Positions 27,483 to 34,677 of a stretch of DNA of 64,000 bases are shown here, piece after piece. The translations under genes and the position numbers were made by a program. The stretch is from NCBI RefSeq assembly GCF_017876155.1, contig NZ_JAGINP010000007.1, positions 186,001 to 250,000 of the forward strand, in the 5' to 3' direction. Each line of letters opens with the position of its first letter. The first letter of the stretch is position 1. This DNA is from Azospirillum rugosum. GTDB lineage: Bacteria > Pseudomonadota > Alphaproteobacteria > Azospirillales > Azospirillaceae. The notes under the pieces were generated by a model, which saw only the letters and a program-made list of their open reading frames with translations, had not been told where the DNA came from and did no database searches.

Positions 27483-27517
27483 GGCCCGGCCGCCAGCGGG
27501 AGGCCCGCGACCGGGCC
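27483..27517. terminator. Hairpin between fruR and the acyltransferase gene
   Basis: GGCCCGG (27483-27489) and CCGGGCC (27511-27517) form the outer arms, with an inner CGGG/CCCG stem. The two flanking genes converge here. There is no T-run, so it may be a bidirectional but weak or Rho-assisted end. Confidence 0.35.
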
Positions 27518-27534
27518 GCGTCAGTGGCCGGAGT

Positions 27535-28620
27535 TTAAGCGGAGCCCTTCAGCAGCCGGGGCCGGCTCCACACCGCAAGATGGCCGGGCCGCAGGGCGCG
27601 GAACAGCGCGATGGCCGGCTTCTCCGCCACGCGGTGGAAGGCGAGCCCGACCGCGACCGGAACGACCACCAGCGCGGCGAACAGGGCCCAGTCCGGAACC
27701 ATGCCGCCGACCGCGGTGCGGAAGGTGGCGTTCAGGATGAGCGACTGCACCACCGCGTGCACCAGATAGATGCCGTAGGAGGCCGCTCCCCCCAGCACCA
27801 GCCAGGACGGCACCCGAAGGCGGCCGGACCGTTCCAACTCCGCCATGCCCAGAATGATCAGCACCGAGCTGGCGCCGAACAGGAACCGCTGGGCGTCCCA
27901 CCGAACCTGCATCGACAGCTCCAGCACCCAACTGGTGACCACGACCGCCAAGCCGAGCGCGAGCACCAAGCCAGCCCGCGGAACCGTCACGCGCCGCAGC
28001 AGCCACGCGCAGCCGATGCCGAGGATGAACAGGACGTTGTAGAGGCTGAGCAGGAAGCTACCCGGAAACGGCAGGTTCCAGACATACTGGTTGACCAGGA
28101 TCAGGGAAATCCAGACCCCCATCATGATGGGAAGCAGCCGGCGGCTGAGGATGCAGAGCGCGAAGATGGCGTAGAACAGAACCTCGTGCGTCAGCGTCCA
28201 GGCCACGCCCAGCACCGGCTGGGACGTCTGCGGCACGAGGAAGGCCGACATGGCGATGTAGCTCCAGTCGCGCTTGTCCGCCGTGCCCATGCCGGTCAGC
28301 AGGTACATCGGGACAAGGACCGCCAGCACGATCCAGTAGGGAACGAAAATGCGCGAAATGCGCCGCCACAAATAGCCGCCCAGGCGCTCGGGACGACCGA
28401 GATCGTCCGCGTGGGCGTGCATGATGATGAAGCCGCTCAACACGAAGAAGAACTCGACCCCCATATGCCCGGGGAAGAAAAAGCTGTGCAGCGGCTGGTA
28501 CCCGAGAAATCGCGCTTCCTGCGGAATGAGCGTCGCGTGATGCAAAACGACCAGGATCGCGGCCACGAAACGACCAAACTCCAATGACCTGATTTTCTGA
28601 GGCGTTTTGTTGATGTCCAC
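27535..28620 (-). CDS. Acyltransferase family 3 membrane protein
   Basis: About 361 residues with ten membrane helices. The N-terminal motifs E-F-G-R-F-V-A-A and the catalytic-type His in L-H-H-A-T, followed by F-F-V-L-S-G-F-I-I, are those of acyltransferase family 3 (OafA/NodX-like). Such enzymes acetylate surface sugars, O-antigen or exopolysaccharide at the inner membrane. I prefer the GTG start at 28620, eight bases after a GAGGG ribosome binding site; a TTG at 28626 is too close. No other polysaccharide gene is adjacent. It marks the left edge of the AT-richer stretch that follows. Confidence 0.85.
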   Translation of the reverse strand: MDINKTPQKIRSLEFGRFVAAILVVLHHATLIPQEARFLGYQPLHSFFFPGHMGVEFFFVLSGFIIMHAHADDLGRPERLGGYLWRRISRIFVPYWIVLAVLVPMYLLTGMGTADKRDWSYIAMSAFLVPQTSQPVLGVAWTLTHEVLFYAIFALCILSRRLLPIMMGVWISLILVNQYVWNLPFPGSFLLSLYNVLFILGIGCAWLLRRVTVPRAGLVLALGLAVVVTSWVLELSMQVRWDAQRFLFGASSVLIILGMAELERSGRLRVPSWLVLGGAASYGIYLVHAVVQSLILNATFRTAVGGMVPDWALFAALVVVPVAVGLAFHRVAEKPAIALFRALRPGHLAVWSRPRLLKGSA

Positions 28621-28906
28621 AATCAAAGCCCTCGCGGTGTGTCGCGTCGAGCCTGGAACATACGCATACTTAGAAATTTTAATACGGGCGCATTATTGTA
28701 GGTTACGCGCATCGATGGGGGTAAGGCCGAAGGCCTGGCTCTCTTCCTTCTGAACGGAGGAATGAACAAGAATGCGTTTGTCCGTCAATCGCGCCCACGC
28801 ATGGCAAGCGAACGCAATGCAGGGGCGGCTTCAATGACACGTCGAGCTGAAAAAACACGCTAGAAAGGCTTGGTCGATGGCTTGATGCCGATTGTTTTAG
28901 CTGCTT
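28621..28906. other. Gene-poor junction at the left side of the island
   Basis: This 286-bp stretch marks the change from GC-rich DNA to the AT-richer island. I see no supported gene. A 33-codon frame (28762-28863) follows GGAGGA directly but has no recognisable product. No copy of the tRNA-Gln 3' end is visible here, so a left attachment site could not be found. Confidence 0.4.
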
Positions 28907-29413
28907 CTAAGAAGACAGCCGGGCAATTGCCTGTTTAAACTGTTCATACGACCAGTCTGGGAGGAAGCCGCCGCTTAGGCGCATCTGCTGATATTTGCCA
29001 AAAGCATCAATTGCTTCGATCAAGTCGAGATGGACACCCTGGATCAGAAGGCCGAGGGTGCCGATCACCCTCTTAGAGCCGATTTCCTTGGCAATCATCG
29101 TGCGTGCGGCCCGATCATCGCAACACACTGCCTGGTCCCCAATTTTTGCAAATGCCAGACATTCGGTCTCGCCCGCACCCAGCCCGTAGGTTTCGCGTAG
29201 CCGGAAGAAGAGGGACGCAGGCAGATCCTCATCATCAAGCATTACAATGCTACCAGCCCCAATCATCGTCTCCAACAAAGGGGCGATGCTCGCGCATTCT
29301 TCCTTAACCTGGGGGCCGATCTGCGCCTGCAAGCCCGGGATGGACAGAATCATCTCCAGCAGCGATCCATTCGCCAAATTAATCAACGAGCTGCTGTCGA
29401 AAATGCGGTTCAA
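28907..29413 (-). CDS. PIN-domain-like nuclease
   Basis: The 168-residue protein has the PIN-domain layout: D6 in I-F-D-S-S-S-L-I-N-L, an acidic pair in the V-K-E-E segment (38-39), the G-L-G-A-G-E-T-E motif with E82 and E84, and D99/D100 in C-C-D-D-R-A-A-R followed by G-T-L-G-L-L. PIN domains are metal-dependent RNases, mostly toxins of type II systems. It begins at TTG 29413, forming a TTGA overlap with the stop of the preceding gene; only this start keeps D6. The AT-rich codon use matches its operon partners. Target and antitoxin are not known; the HTH-ImmA gene before it is the natural candidate partner. Confidence 0.7.
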   Translation of the reverse strand: MNRIFDSSSLINLANGSLLEMILSIPGLQAQIGPQVKEECASIAPLLETMIGAGSIVMLDDEDLPASLFFRLRETYGLGAGETECLAFAKIGDQAVCCDDRAARTMIAKEIGSKRVIGTLGLLIQGVHLDLIEAIDAFGKYQQMRLSGGFLPDWSYEQFKQAIARLSS

Positions 29414-30540
29414 TGTGAAGTCGGAGCGTTAGCAGTGATCAGATCAGCAATCGAAAGGCCAATAATCTCAGCGGCGCGGCCAATAGATAGCTCCCCGGCA
29501 CGGACCTTCTCAACGGCAGACTTCAAGAGCGGTCGCGGTACCGAAGGAAAGTCTATCTCCGGCCGAGGCGGAAGGCCAGCCTCTTCAGCCCGCTTTTCTG
29601 CGCTTCCATATTTCTTTTTTACGTAATCGTTAAGTGAAACAGCGCCTCCACGGGGAATTATCCCCAGATCTTCACAGCGTTTCGCTGCTGCCCAAAAGCT
29701 TACGCCATAAATTCTGGCCAAATAGTTAAGCTCAAGGTCACCAACTTCGTCAGAAGAAACTTTCGCAATGTCGCGAATTTTCTTCAGCGCGATTCCAATG
29801 CTTGGGCTTGGCATTAGGAGAGCTGAGGCAAAAGCGTCTGCATAGCGTTCTGCATCTGGTTGGCTTGGGTTTGCCCCCTCAACATCAATAAGCTCGTCAA
29901 TGATCGCAAAGCTTTGAGCAGGATCATGATGCGCAACGAGATGGCCTATCTCGTGTGCCAAGGTGAACAGCATACGTCCACGGAAACGCGCTGAAACAAA
30001 TATAAATGGAAGGCCATCAAAGTAAGCTGATGCGCCATCTAGATCCGAGTTCCGAATAACAAAAACCATAGCCCCCATGTGTTCCGCCGCAATTCTCGGC
30101 AAAGACAATAATGGGCTGAGTTGATCGCCGCCACAGAATATACTTCTGAATATAAAAGCATTTTCTTCCGCAGATGCGACGGAGTTATCGTGATGCTTAA
30201 ACTCAGAAAACCATTGAGGTGCTCGAGAACTTTCTTTTTTCAATAGATCGAGAGAAGAAGCCATTTTCTTTGACATTCCGAGAATCGCGGTGCTCGGAAC
30301 TTCGTCTCCGGTCACTGGTGCGCGTCGGAAGAGAAGGTTCACGTCTCGTTCAGTCTTGTTTGGTGGCGCGAAATCGTTAATAGAAAGACGAAGCGCAGCC
30401 GAGAGTTTGCGCAGTTCGCCCAAGCTGGGTTCAGCTCCAGAAGCAAGCGCGCTAAGGCGCTCGACCGAGATGCCGGTCGAGGCGCTAAGTTTTGGCACGT
30501 CAACGTTTGGTGCCTGTAGCAGTTCCTGTAGCTGATCCAT
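29410..30540 (-). CDS. XRE-type HTH and ImmA/IrrE metallopeptidase fusion
   Basis: The 376-residue protein combines an N-terminal helix-turn-helix region (residues ~10-55, S-A-S-T-G-I-S-V-E-R-L-S-A-L-A-S-G) with an ImmA/IrrE zinc peptidase. The zinc motif H-E-I-G-H is at 196-200 and the downstream acidic ligand region E-R-Y-A-D-A-F-A-S-A-L-L-M-P at 231-244, both intact. Members cleave repressors or antitoxins on stress. A C-terminal helical region (about 270-376) may carry a second recognition domain. It is seven bases after the previous gene's stop and overlaps the PIN gene by four bases. Confidence 0.85.
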   Translation of the reverse strand: MDQLQELLQAPNVDVPKLSASTGISVERLSALASGAEPSLGELRKLSAALRLSINDFAPPNKTERDVNLLFRRAPVTGDEVPSTAILGMSKKMASSLDLLKKESSRAPQWFSEFKHHDNSVASAEENAFIFRSIFCGGDQLSPLLSLPRIAAEHMGAMVFVIRNSDLDGASAYFDGLPFIFVSARFRGRMLFTLAHEIGHLVAHHDPAQSFAIIDELIDVEGANPSQPDAERYADAFASALLMPSPSIGIALKKIRDIAKVSSDEVGDLELNYLARIYGVSFWAAAKRCEDLGIIPRGGAVSLNDYVKKKYGSAEKRAEEAGLPPRPEIDFPSVPRPLLKSAVEKVRAGELSIGRAAEIIGLSIADLITANAPTSH

Positions 30541-30547
30541 TAATCAT

Positions 30548-31108
30548 TCACTGTTTTAGAGACTCGAGCCAACCATGGAGTTCATTGACTTGGTGGGTGT
30601 CCATTTTCCGACCGCGCCCTATGATGTCAAAAACCCGGTTCCCTTGACGACCGAAAATTTGGCTGAGCACCGTAAGCGTCTGCGCTCGTCCTCTATCGAT
30701 CTCGTCAGGCGTCTCTAGCACGATCGGCTGCCCGCCGACGATGTAGTTTTCGAGCCGCCGCTCAAAATTGGAGTGCGTATCCTCTGGATGCTGCGTGCCA
30801 TCCGCATTCACAATCACATTACCCATCATCTGCCCGGTCGGCCCCCGATGGAGCCGGTTCTCAGGAAACCGATGGAACGCGGCGAGTTGATCAATCTTTT
30901 CGTTCACCCTGAAACCGCCGACAACGAACTGTCGTTCGCCGGGGATCCTACCACTGATGGCAAAAATCCAATCACCGATGCTTACAGCACGTCGAATGTT
31001 CGGTACGCATGCGCCGAGAGTTGGAGTTTTTACAAAAATGGGGTCGTTCATTGCCCAGCCTCGTCCCGGGTCGGCTCCAGCATATAAGGTATATATGTAA
31101 CCGTTCAC
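30548..31108 (-). CDS. Possible Nmad2-like (nucleotide-modification-associated) domain protein
   Basis: This 186-residue protein starts with G-Y-I-Y-T-L-Y then D-P-I-F-V-K-T-P-T-L-G-A-C-V-P-N-I-R-R and I-G-D-W-I-F-A-I-S-G-R. The order of a short strand, a T-L-x-x-C-x-P-x-I-R-R block and a G-D-W-I strand resembles the Nmad2 family, PUA/EVE-like domains linked to modified nucleic acids. The similarity is from memory and weak; an unknown function remains possible. It begins at GTG 31108 (GTGA overlap with the preceding stop), so its translation depends on the gene before it. Confidence 0.4.
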   Translation of the reverse strand: MNGYIYTLYAGADPGRGWAMNDPIFVKTPTLGACVPNIRRAVSIGDWIFAISGRIPGERQFVVGGFRVNEKIDQLAAFHRFPENRLHRGPTGQMMGNVIVNADGTQHPEDTHSNFERRLENYIVGGQPIVLETPDEIDRGRAQTLTVLSQIFGRQGNRVFDIIGRGRKMDTHQVNELHGWLESLKQ

Positions 31109-31809
31109 GATTGTGCTCCATCCCAGTAAATGGCTTTTCCAACAGCTGCTTGCAGCATGCCGTCATAGTGGAGGCTCGTTGCTACAAACGCGTCTCGCAC
31201 ACTGGACTCAACGGTTCTCCATCCATGTAGTGAAATAGCCTCATCCAGTATTGAGAATGCTCGCTCTGCATGTTCGCGATCCATTGGGCCATGAATGCGA
31301 TAGGTTTCAGCCTGTTCATCTGTCATTCCATATCCATTGGTATATGCTTCGTAAATTTTTGGGGATAGCTGGCTGTAGTAAAATTCGACTGCTCCTGCTC
31401 CCAGCATGTGGCAGCCTGCTCCTCGAGCGCTGATGTCTTTGTATAGTGCAATTGCAGCTGAATTTCCGGGAGTTGCCTCGGCTTTTTCCAGGTATTCTGG
31501 CGTCGCGCCCCCCATTTTGACTAGTCGCTCAATAAGCTCCAAGTGGCTTGGTCCAGAATCGTCGTGCGTGCATTCTTCTAAGTAGGTTTGGAGAAGCATC
31601 TCAAAGATGCGGGGGCTAATCTTTTCAGCAATGTCCAACGCGCCCCGTCGCAGTGTCCTACTAGAGCTGGTTCGAATCCAATGTTGGACCTCAGCTTGTA
31701 TCACCTGCTGATAAGACAGCTCTTTGCGTTGAATCGCAATCCAGAGCGGGTGCGCATGGAAAGGGAATAGGTCATACAAGCTAAGGAGCTTTTGGCGATA
31801 ATTGATCAT
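31105..31809 (-). CDS. Haem-oxygenase-like di-iron protein (HDO/CADD/PqqC-like)
   Basis: The 234 residues form an all-helical protein with the metal-ligand pattern of haem-oxygenase-like di-iron oxidases: Glu78/79 and His89 in the L-E-E-C...S-H-L-E-L segment, Glu142 in A-V-E-F, and H173-x3-D177-x2-H180. The last triad is the signature H-x-x-x-D-x-x-H. Known members make p-aminobenzoate (CADD), oxidise Arg (SznF) or cleave fatty acids (UndA). The real substrate is unknown. ATG 31809 is my start; an upstream TTG is possible. It is the first gene of the four-gene island operon. Confidence 0.65.
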   Translation of the reverse strand: MINYRQKLLSLYDLFPFHAHPLWIAIQRKELSYQQVIQAEVQHWIRTSSSRTLRRGALDIAEKISPRIFEMLLQTYLEECTHDDSGPSHLELIERLVKMGGATPEYLEKAEATPGNSAAIALYKDISARGAGCHMLGAGAVEFYYSQLSPKIYEAYTNGYGMTDEQAETYRIHGPMDREHAERAFSILDEAISLHGWRTVESSVRDAFVATSLHYDGMLQAAVGKAIYWDGAQS

Positions 31810-32041
31810 GACAGCCAATACCGATCCGACTCGTTAAAGCCTACCTTCTTCGTTGAAAGCCATCAACAACTATCGAGGGAACAGCCCTTGGTGCGTGAAG
31901 CGAGCAAGGCTGTATCCTAGCCATGGCAGAGTTCGGTATTGGATATGAGTGTGAGCAATGGCGCCGTCAAGCGGTTGTCGCAGCGGCTATGCCGTTCACT
32001 GTGGGATGTGCCCAGTGGCATTGGGCGTTGATCTCTCTTCG

Positions 32042-32299
32042 CTACATAGTGAGAGGTGCTACATGCACTCTTCGACGAGCGCGGCTGTTATCAGGGGAGA
32101 AGTGGAGATTCCGGGAAACCATGCTGAACAACTCGTCCGATCGTGCGGCCAGCGCCCGCGCCTTCACGCGGGCAGCTTGCGGGCCAAGGTCGCCGAGCGA
32201 GATTGCCAGTTCCGACCGGCCGAAATGAGGGATAAGGCTCTGAGGGATACGGCGCCGGAACAACAGCCGGTCGCCCTTGCGCTTGAGATAGGAAGACAT
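32042..32299 (-). pseudogene. Truncated tyrosine integrase (N-terminal DUF6538-like part only)
   Basis: The 85-codon frame starts M-S-S-Y-L-K-R-K-G-D-R-L-L-F-R-R-R-I-P and continues with an S-L-G-D-L segment and an Ala/Arg-rich helix. This is the N-terminal DUF6538-like region of phage/island integrases. The catalytic domain with the R-H-R-Y tetrad is absent: the frame stops after about 85 residues. It reads away from the tRNA-Gln 3' end, the usual place for an island integrase. I see no continuation in the following 230 bp. Confidence 0.7.
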
Positions 32300-32327
32300 A
32301 GCGCCTCGGTGGCGAATGTGGCCCTTC

Positions 32328-32352
32328 GTGTGGCCCCATTTGTGGGCCACAC
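32328..32352. repeat. Inverted repeat upstream of the integrase remnant
   Basis: GTGTGGCCC (32328-32336) and GGGCCACAC (32344-32352) form a 9-bp inverted repeat; TGTGGCCC also occurs directly repeated at 32317. It lies between the integrase start and the tRNA-Gln gene, where integrase arm or regulatory sites are expected. Confidence 0.5.
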
Positions 32353-32412
32353 GGGTTTCGCCGACAGCAAAGCCCGGAAAACGCTAAGCGATTGAAATAC
32401 TTAGGAGGAGGT

Positions 32413-32487
32413 TGGCTGGGGCGCCAGGATTCGAACCTGGGAATGGCGGTACCAAAAACCGCTGCCTTACCGCTTGGCGACGCCCCA
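32413..32487 (-). tRNA. tRNA-Gln (anticodon TTG)
   Basis: On the minus strand the gene starts TGGGGCG (acceptor), has the D-arm CCAAGCGGTAAGG, the anticodon stem GCGGT/ACCGC with loop TTTTGGT (anticodon TTG), a T-arm GGTTCGAATCC, and closes with CGCCCCA, discriminator G and an encoded CCA at 32413-32415. All stems pair. The integrase remnant follows its 3' end, so the 3' half is the likely island attachment site. Confidence 0.95.
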
Positions 32488-32577
32488 ACCGATCGGCGCC
32501 TGAGCGCCGGAAGGGGCCGCACCATAATCGGAAAGACGGCCCCTTTGCAACAGTCTCGTTGACCCTTTTTGCGGGAT

Positions 32578-34677
32578 CTATCGACCTTCCCGCCGCCACG
32601 CCAGGAGGAGGGCGCCGAGCGCCAGGGCGAGCACCGCGCCGATCGGCAGCAGGGGCACGTCTGACACGCCGGTCACGACGAAGTCGCCGTTGGCGCGCAG
32701 GCCGATCCAGCCGTCTCCTGTCTGGGGGCGGTCCGGGCGGGTGCGGCGGATGTCGATGCCGGGGCGGGCGCCGCCCTCGGTGTCGGAAATCCAGTGGATG
32801 CCGCCGCCCGTGTCCTTGGCGACCGGAGCCAGCTTGTCGCCGGTGGAGCGGACGTCGGCCAGTTCCGGCGGGTTCACGGCGCCCACCACCGCCAGCGCCG
32901 TGCGGTCGCCATCGCTCACGCGGTAGATGCCGGGCTCGGCCGCGATCACCGTGGCGACGGCGCGGCCGGTCTTGTCGTCGGTCATCTCCAGCGTGCGGGT
33001 CTCGTCCGACGGGGTGGTCAGGGTAACGCTGCGCGGGTCGGGCTCCAGCGAGCGGCGCTCCACGGTGATCTTGTTGCCGTCCACGCGGGCGCGGAGGTCG
33101 TTCTCCTCCAGCTCCGGCTCCTTCATCAGCCAGTGGGCGAGGCGGCGCAGCAGTTCGGCCTGGGGGCCGCCGCCCTCGAAGCCGCGGCTCCACAGCCACA
33201 TCTGGTCCGACGCAAGCTGCGCCACACGGCCCTTGCCGACGCGGTCCAGGATCAGCAGGGGCCGGTTGTCGGCGCCGTTCATGACGACGGAACCGTTGGT
33301 CGGCGTGACGTCGACCTGGTGGAACCAGCGGCCCCAAGTCGGGTCGCCGTTGGGGTTGTCGCCGGGAAGGCCGGATGTGACCGGATGACGGCGGCCGACC
33401 TCGGTCACCGTGGGCTTGAAGGGGCGGTCGATGGTCTGCCCGGTGGGCTCCGCCGGCATTACCTGGCCCAGCGGAGTGCGGAACAGCGACAGCGGCGTCG
33501 AATAGCCCTGGCCCGACGCCTCCAGCAGGGCGCCGCCCTTCTGCACGTACTCGGCGATGTTCTCCAGATACATCTGCGGCAGCACGCCGCGCCGACGGTA
33601 GCGGTCGAAGATGATCAGGTCGAACTCGTCGAGCTTGATCTCGAACAGCTCGCGGATCGGGAAGGCGATCAGCGACAGCTCGCGGATCGGCGTGCCGTCC
33701 TGCTTTTCCGGCGGGCGCAGGATGGTGAAGTGGACGAGGTCCACCGACGGGTCGGCCTTCAGCAGGTTGCGCCAGGTCCGCTCGCCGGCGTGCGGCTCCC
33801 CGGAGACGAGCAGGACGCGCAGCCGGTCGCGCACGCCGTTCACCACCACCGCCGTGCGGTTGTTGGCGAGCGTCAACTCCTGTTTCGCGGCTTCGACCTC
33901 CATCTCCAGCACGTTCTGGCCGCCGTGGGTGACGGGGAAGTCCATGTGGAAGTCGCGGCCCACCGGCACGCGGATGGTGCGCGGGGCGCCGCCGTCCTGG
34001 CGCAGCGTCACCGCCGCGTCCTGCGACTGCCGGCCCGGCATGTCGTCGATGCGGATGGTCAGCTCAACCGGCTTGCCGACGAGGCCGTAGGTCGGCGCCT
34101 GCACGATGGCGAGCCGCCGGTCGCCCTCGTCCCGGTTGCCGGTCAGCAGCGTGTGAATCGGGCCGATCTCGGCCAGCTTGGCAACGTTCTCCGGGATGTC
34201 GTGGACCTGCCCGTCGGTGATCAGCACGGCCCCGGCCATGCGCCGGCGCGGCACGTCCGCCATGGCGCGGTTCAGCGCGTCGAACAGGTGCGTCTCGTTG
34301 ATCGCCGCGGCGCCGGACGCGCCGTCGCCGGCGCGCACCACGCGGACCTCCAGGTCGTCGAAGGCCTTCAGCCGCTCGGTCAGGTTCTGCAGCTCGCGCT
34401 CGGCGCGCGCCTTGCGGTCGCCGATGTTCTGGCTGGGCGAGGTGTCGAGCACCACCACCGCCACGTCCTTGATCGGCTCCCGGTTCTCGTGGACCAGCGA
34501 CGGGTTGATGAGCGCCAGGGCCAGCACGAGCACCGCCAGCGCGCGCAGCCACGCGCCGCGGGCGCGCCGGAACACGGCCAGAAGCACCACGGCGACCGCC
34601 ACCACGAACAGCGGCGCCAGCACCGCCCAGGGCAGCAGCGGGGCCAGCGCGATGGTGGTTCCGTCGAGAAGGTTCAC
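32578..34677 (-). CDS. Membrane protein with vWA-like and glutamine-amidotransferase-like domains
   Basis: This 699-residue protein has two N-terminal membrane helices, a periplasmic or cytosolic region with V-V-V-L-D-T-S-P-S (a vWA-like metal-site pattern, residues ~75-85), a class I glutamine amidotransferase-like fold (G-G-A-L-L-E-A-S-G-Q-G near 385-395, without a clear catalytic Cys), and a final C-terminal helix with a short Arg tail. It is the last gene of the MoxR operon, with a 4-base overlap. Such proteins are found with MoxR/DUF58 genes and are thought to aid complex assembly; the function is not established. Confidence 0.7.
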   Translation of the reverse strand: MNLLDGTTIALAPLLPWAVLAPLFVVAVAVVLLAVFRRARGAWLRALAVLVLALALINPSLVHENREPIKDVAVVVLDTSPSQNIGDRKARAERELQNLTERLKAFDDLEVRVVRAGDGASGAAAINETHLFDALNRAMADVPRRRMAGAVLITDGQVHDIPENVAKLAEIGPIHTLLTGNRDEGDRRLAIVQAPTYGLVGKPVELTIRIDDMPGRQSQDAAVTLRQDGGAPRTIRVPVGRDFHMDFPVTHGGQNVLEMEVEAAKQELTLANNRTAVVVNGVRDRLRVLLVSGEPHAGERTWRNLLKADPSVDLVHFTILRPPEKQDGTPIRELSLIAFPIRELFEIKLDEFDLIIFDRYRRRGVLPQMYLENIAEYVQKGGALLEASGQGYSTPLSLFRTPLGQVMPAEPTGQTIDRPFKPTVTEVGRRHPVTSGLPGDNPNGDPTWGRWFHQVDVTPTNGSVVMNGADNRPLLILDRVGKGRVAQLASDQMWLWSRGFEGGGPQAELLRRLAHWLMKEPELEENDLRARVDGNKITVERRSLEPDPRSVTLTTPSDETRTLEMTDDKTGRAVATVIAAEPGIYRVSDGDRTALAVVGAVNPPELADVRSTGDKLAPVAKDTGGGIHWISDTEGGARPGIDIRRTRPDRPQTGDGWIGLRANGDFVVTGVSDVPLLPIGAVLALALGALLLAWRREGR

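Noticed and set aside
28762-28863. 33-codon frame directly behind GGAGGA
   Set aside because: The spacing is too short, the product is basic low complexity and no family is recognised.
31669-31679. GGTTCGAATCC, a T-arm-like sequence
   Set aside because: It lies inside the di-iron gene, with no matching acceptor or anticodon stems, so it is not a tRNA or a clear attachment site.
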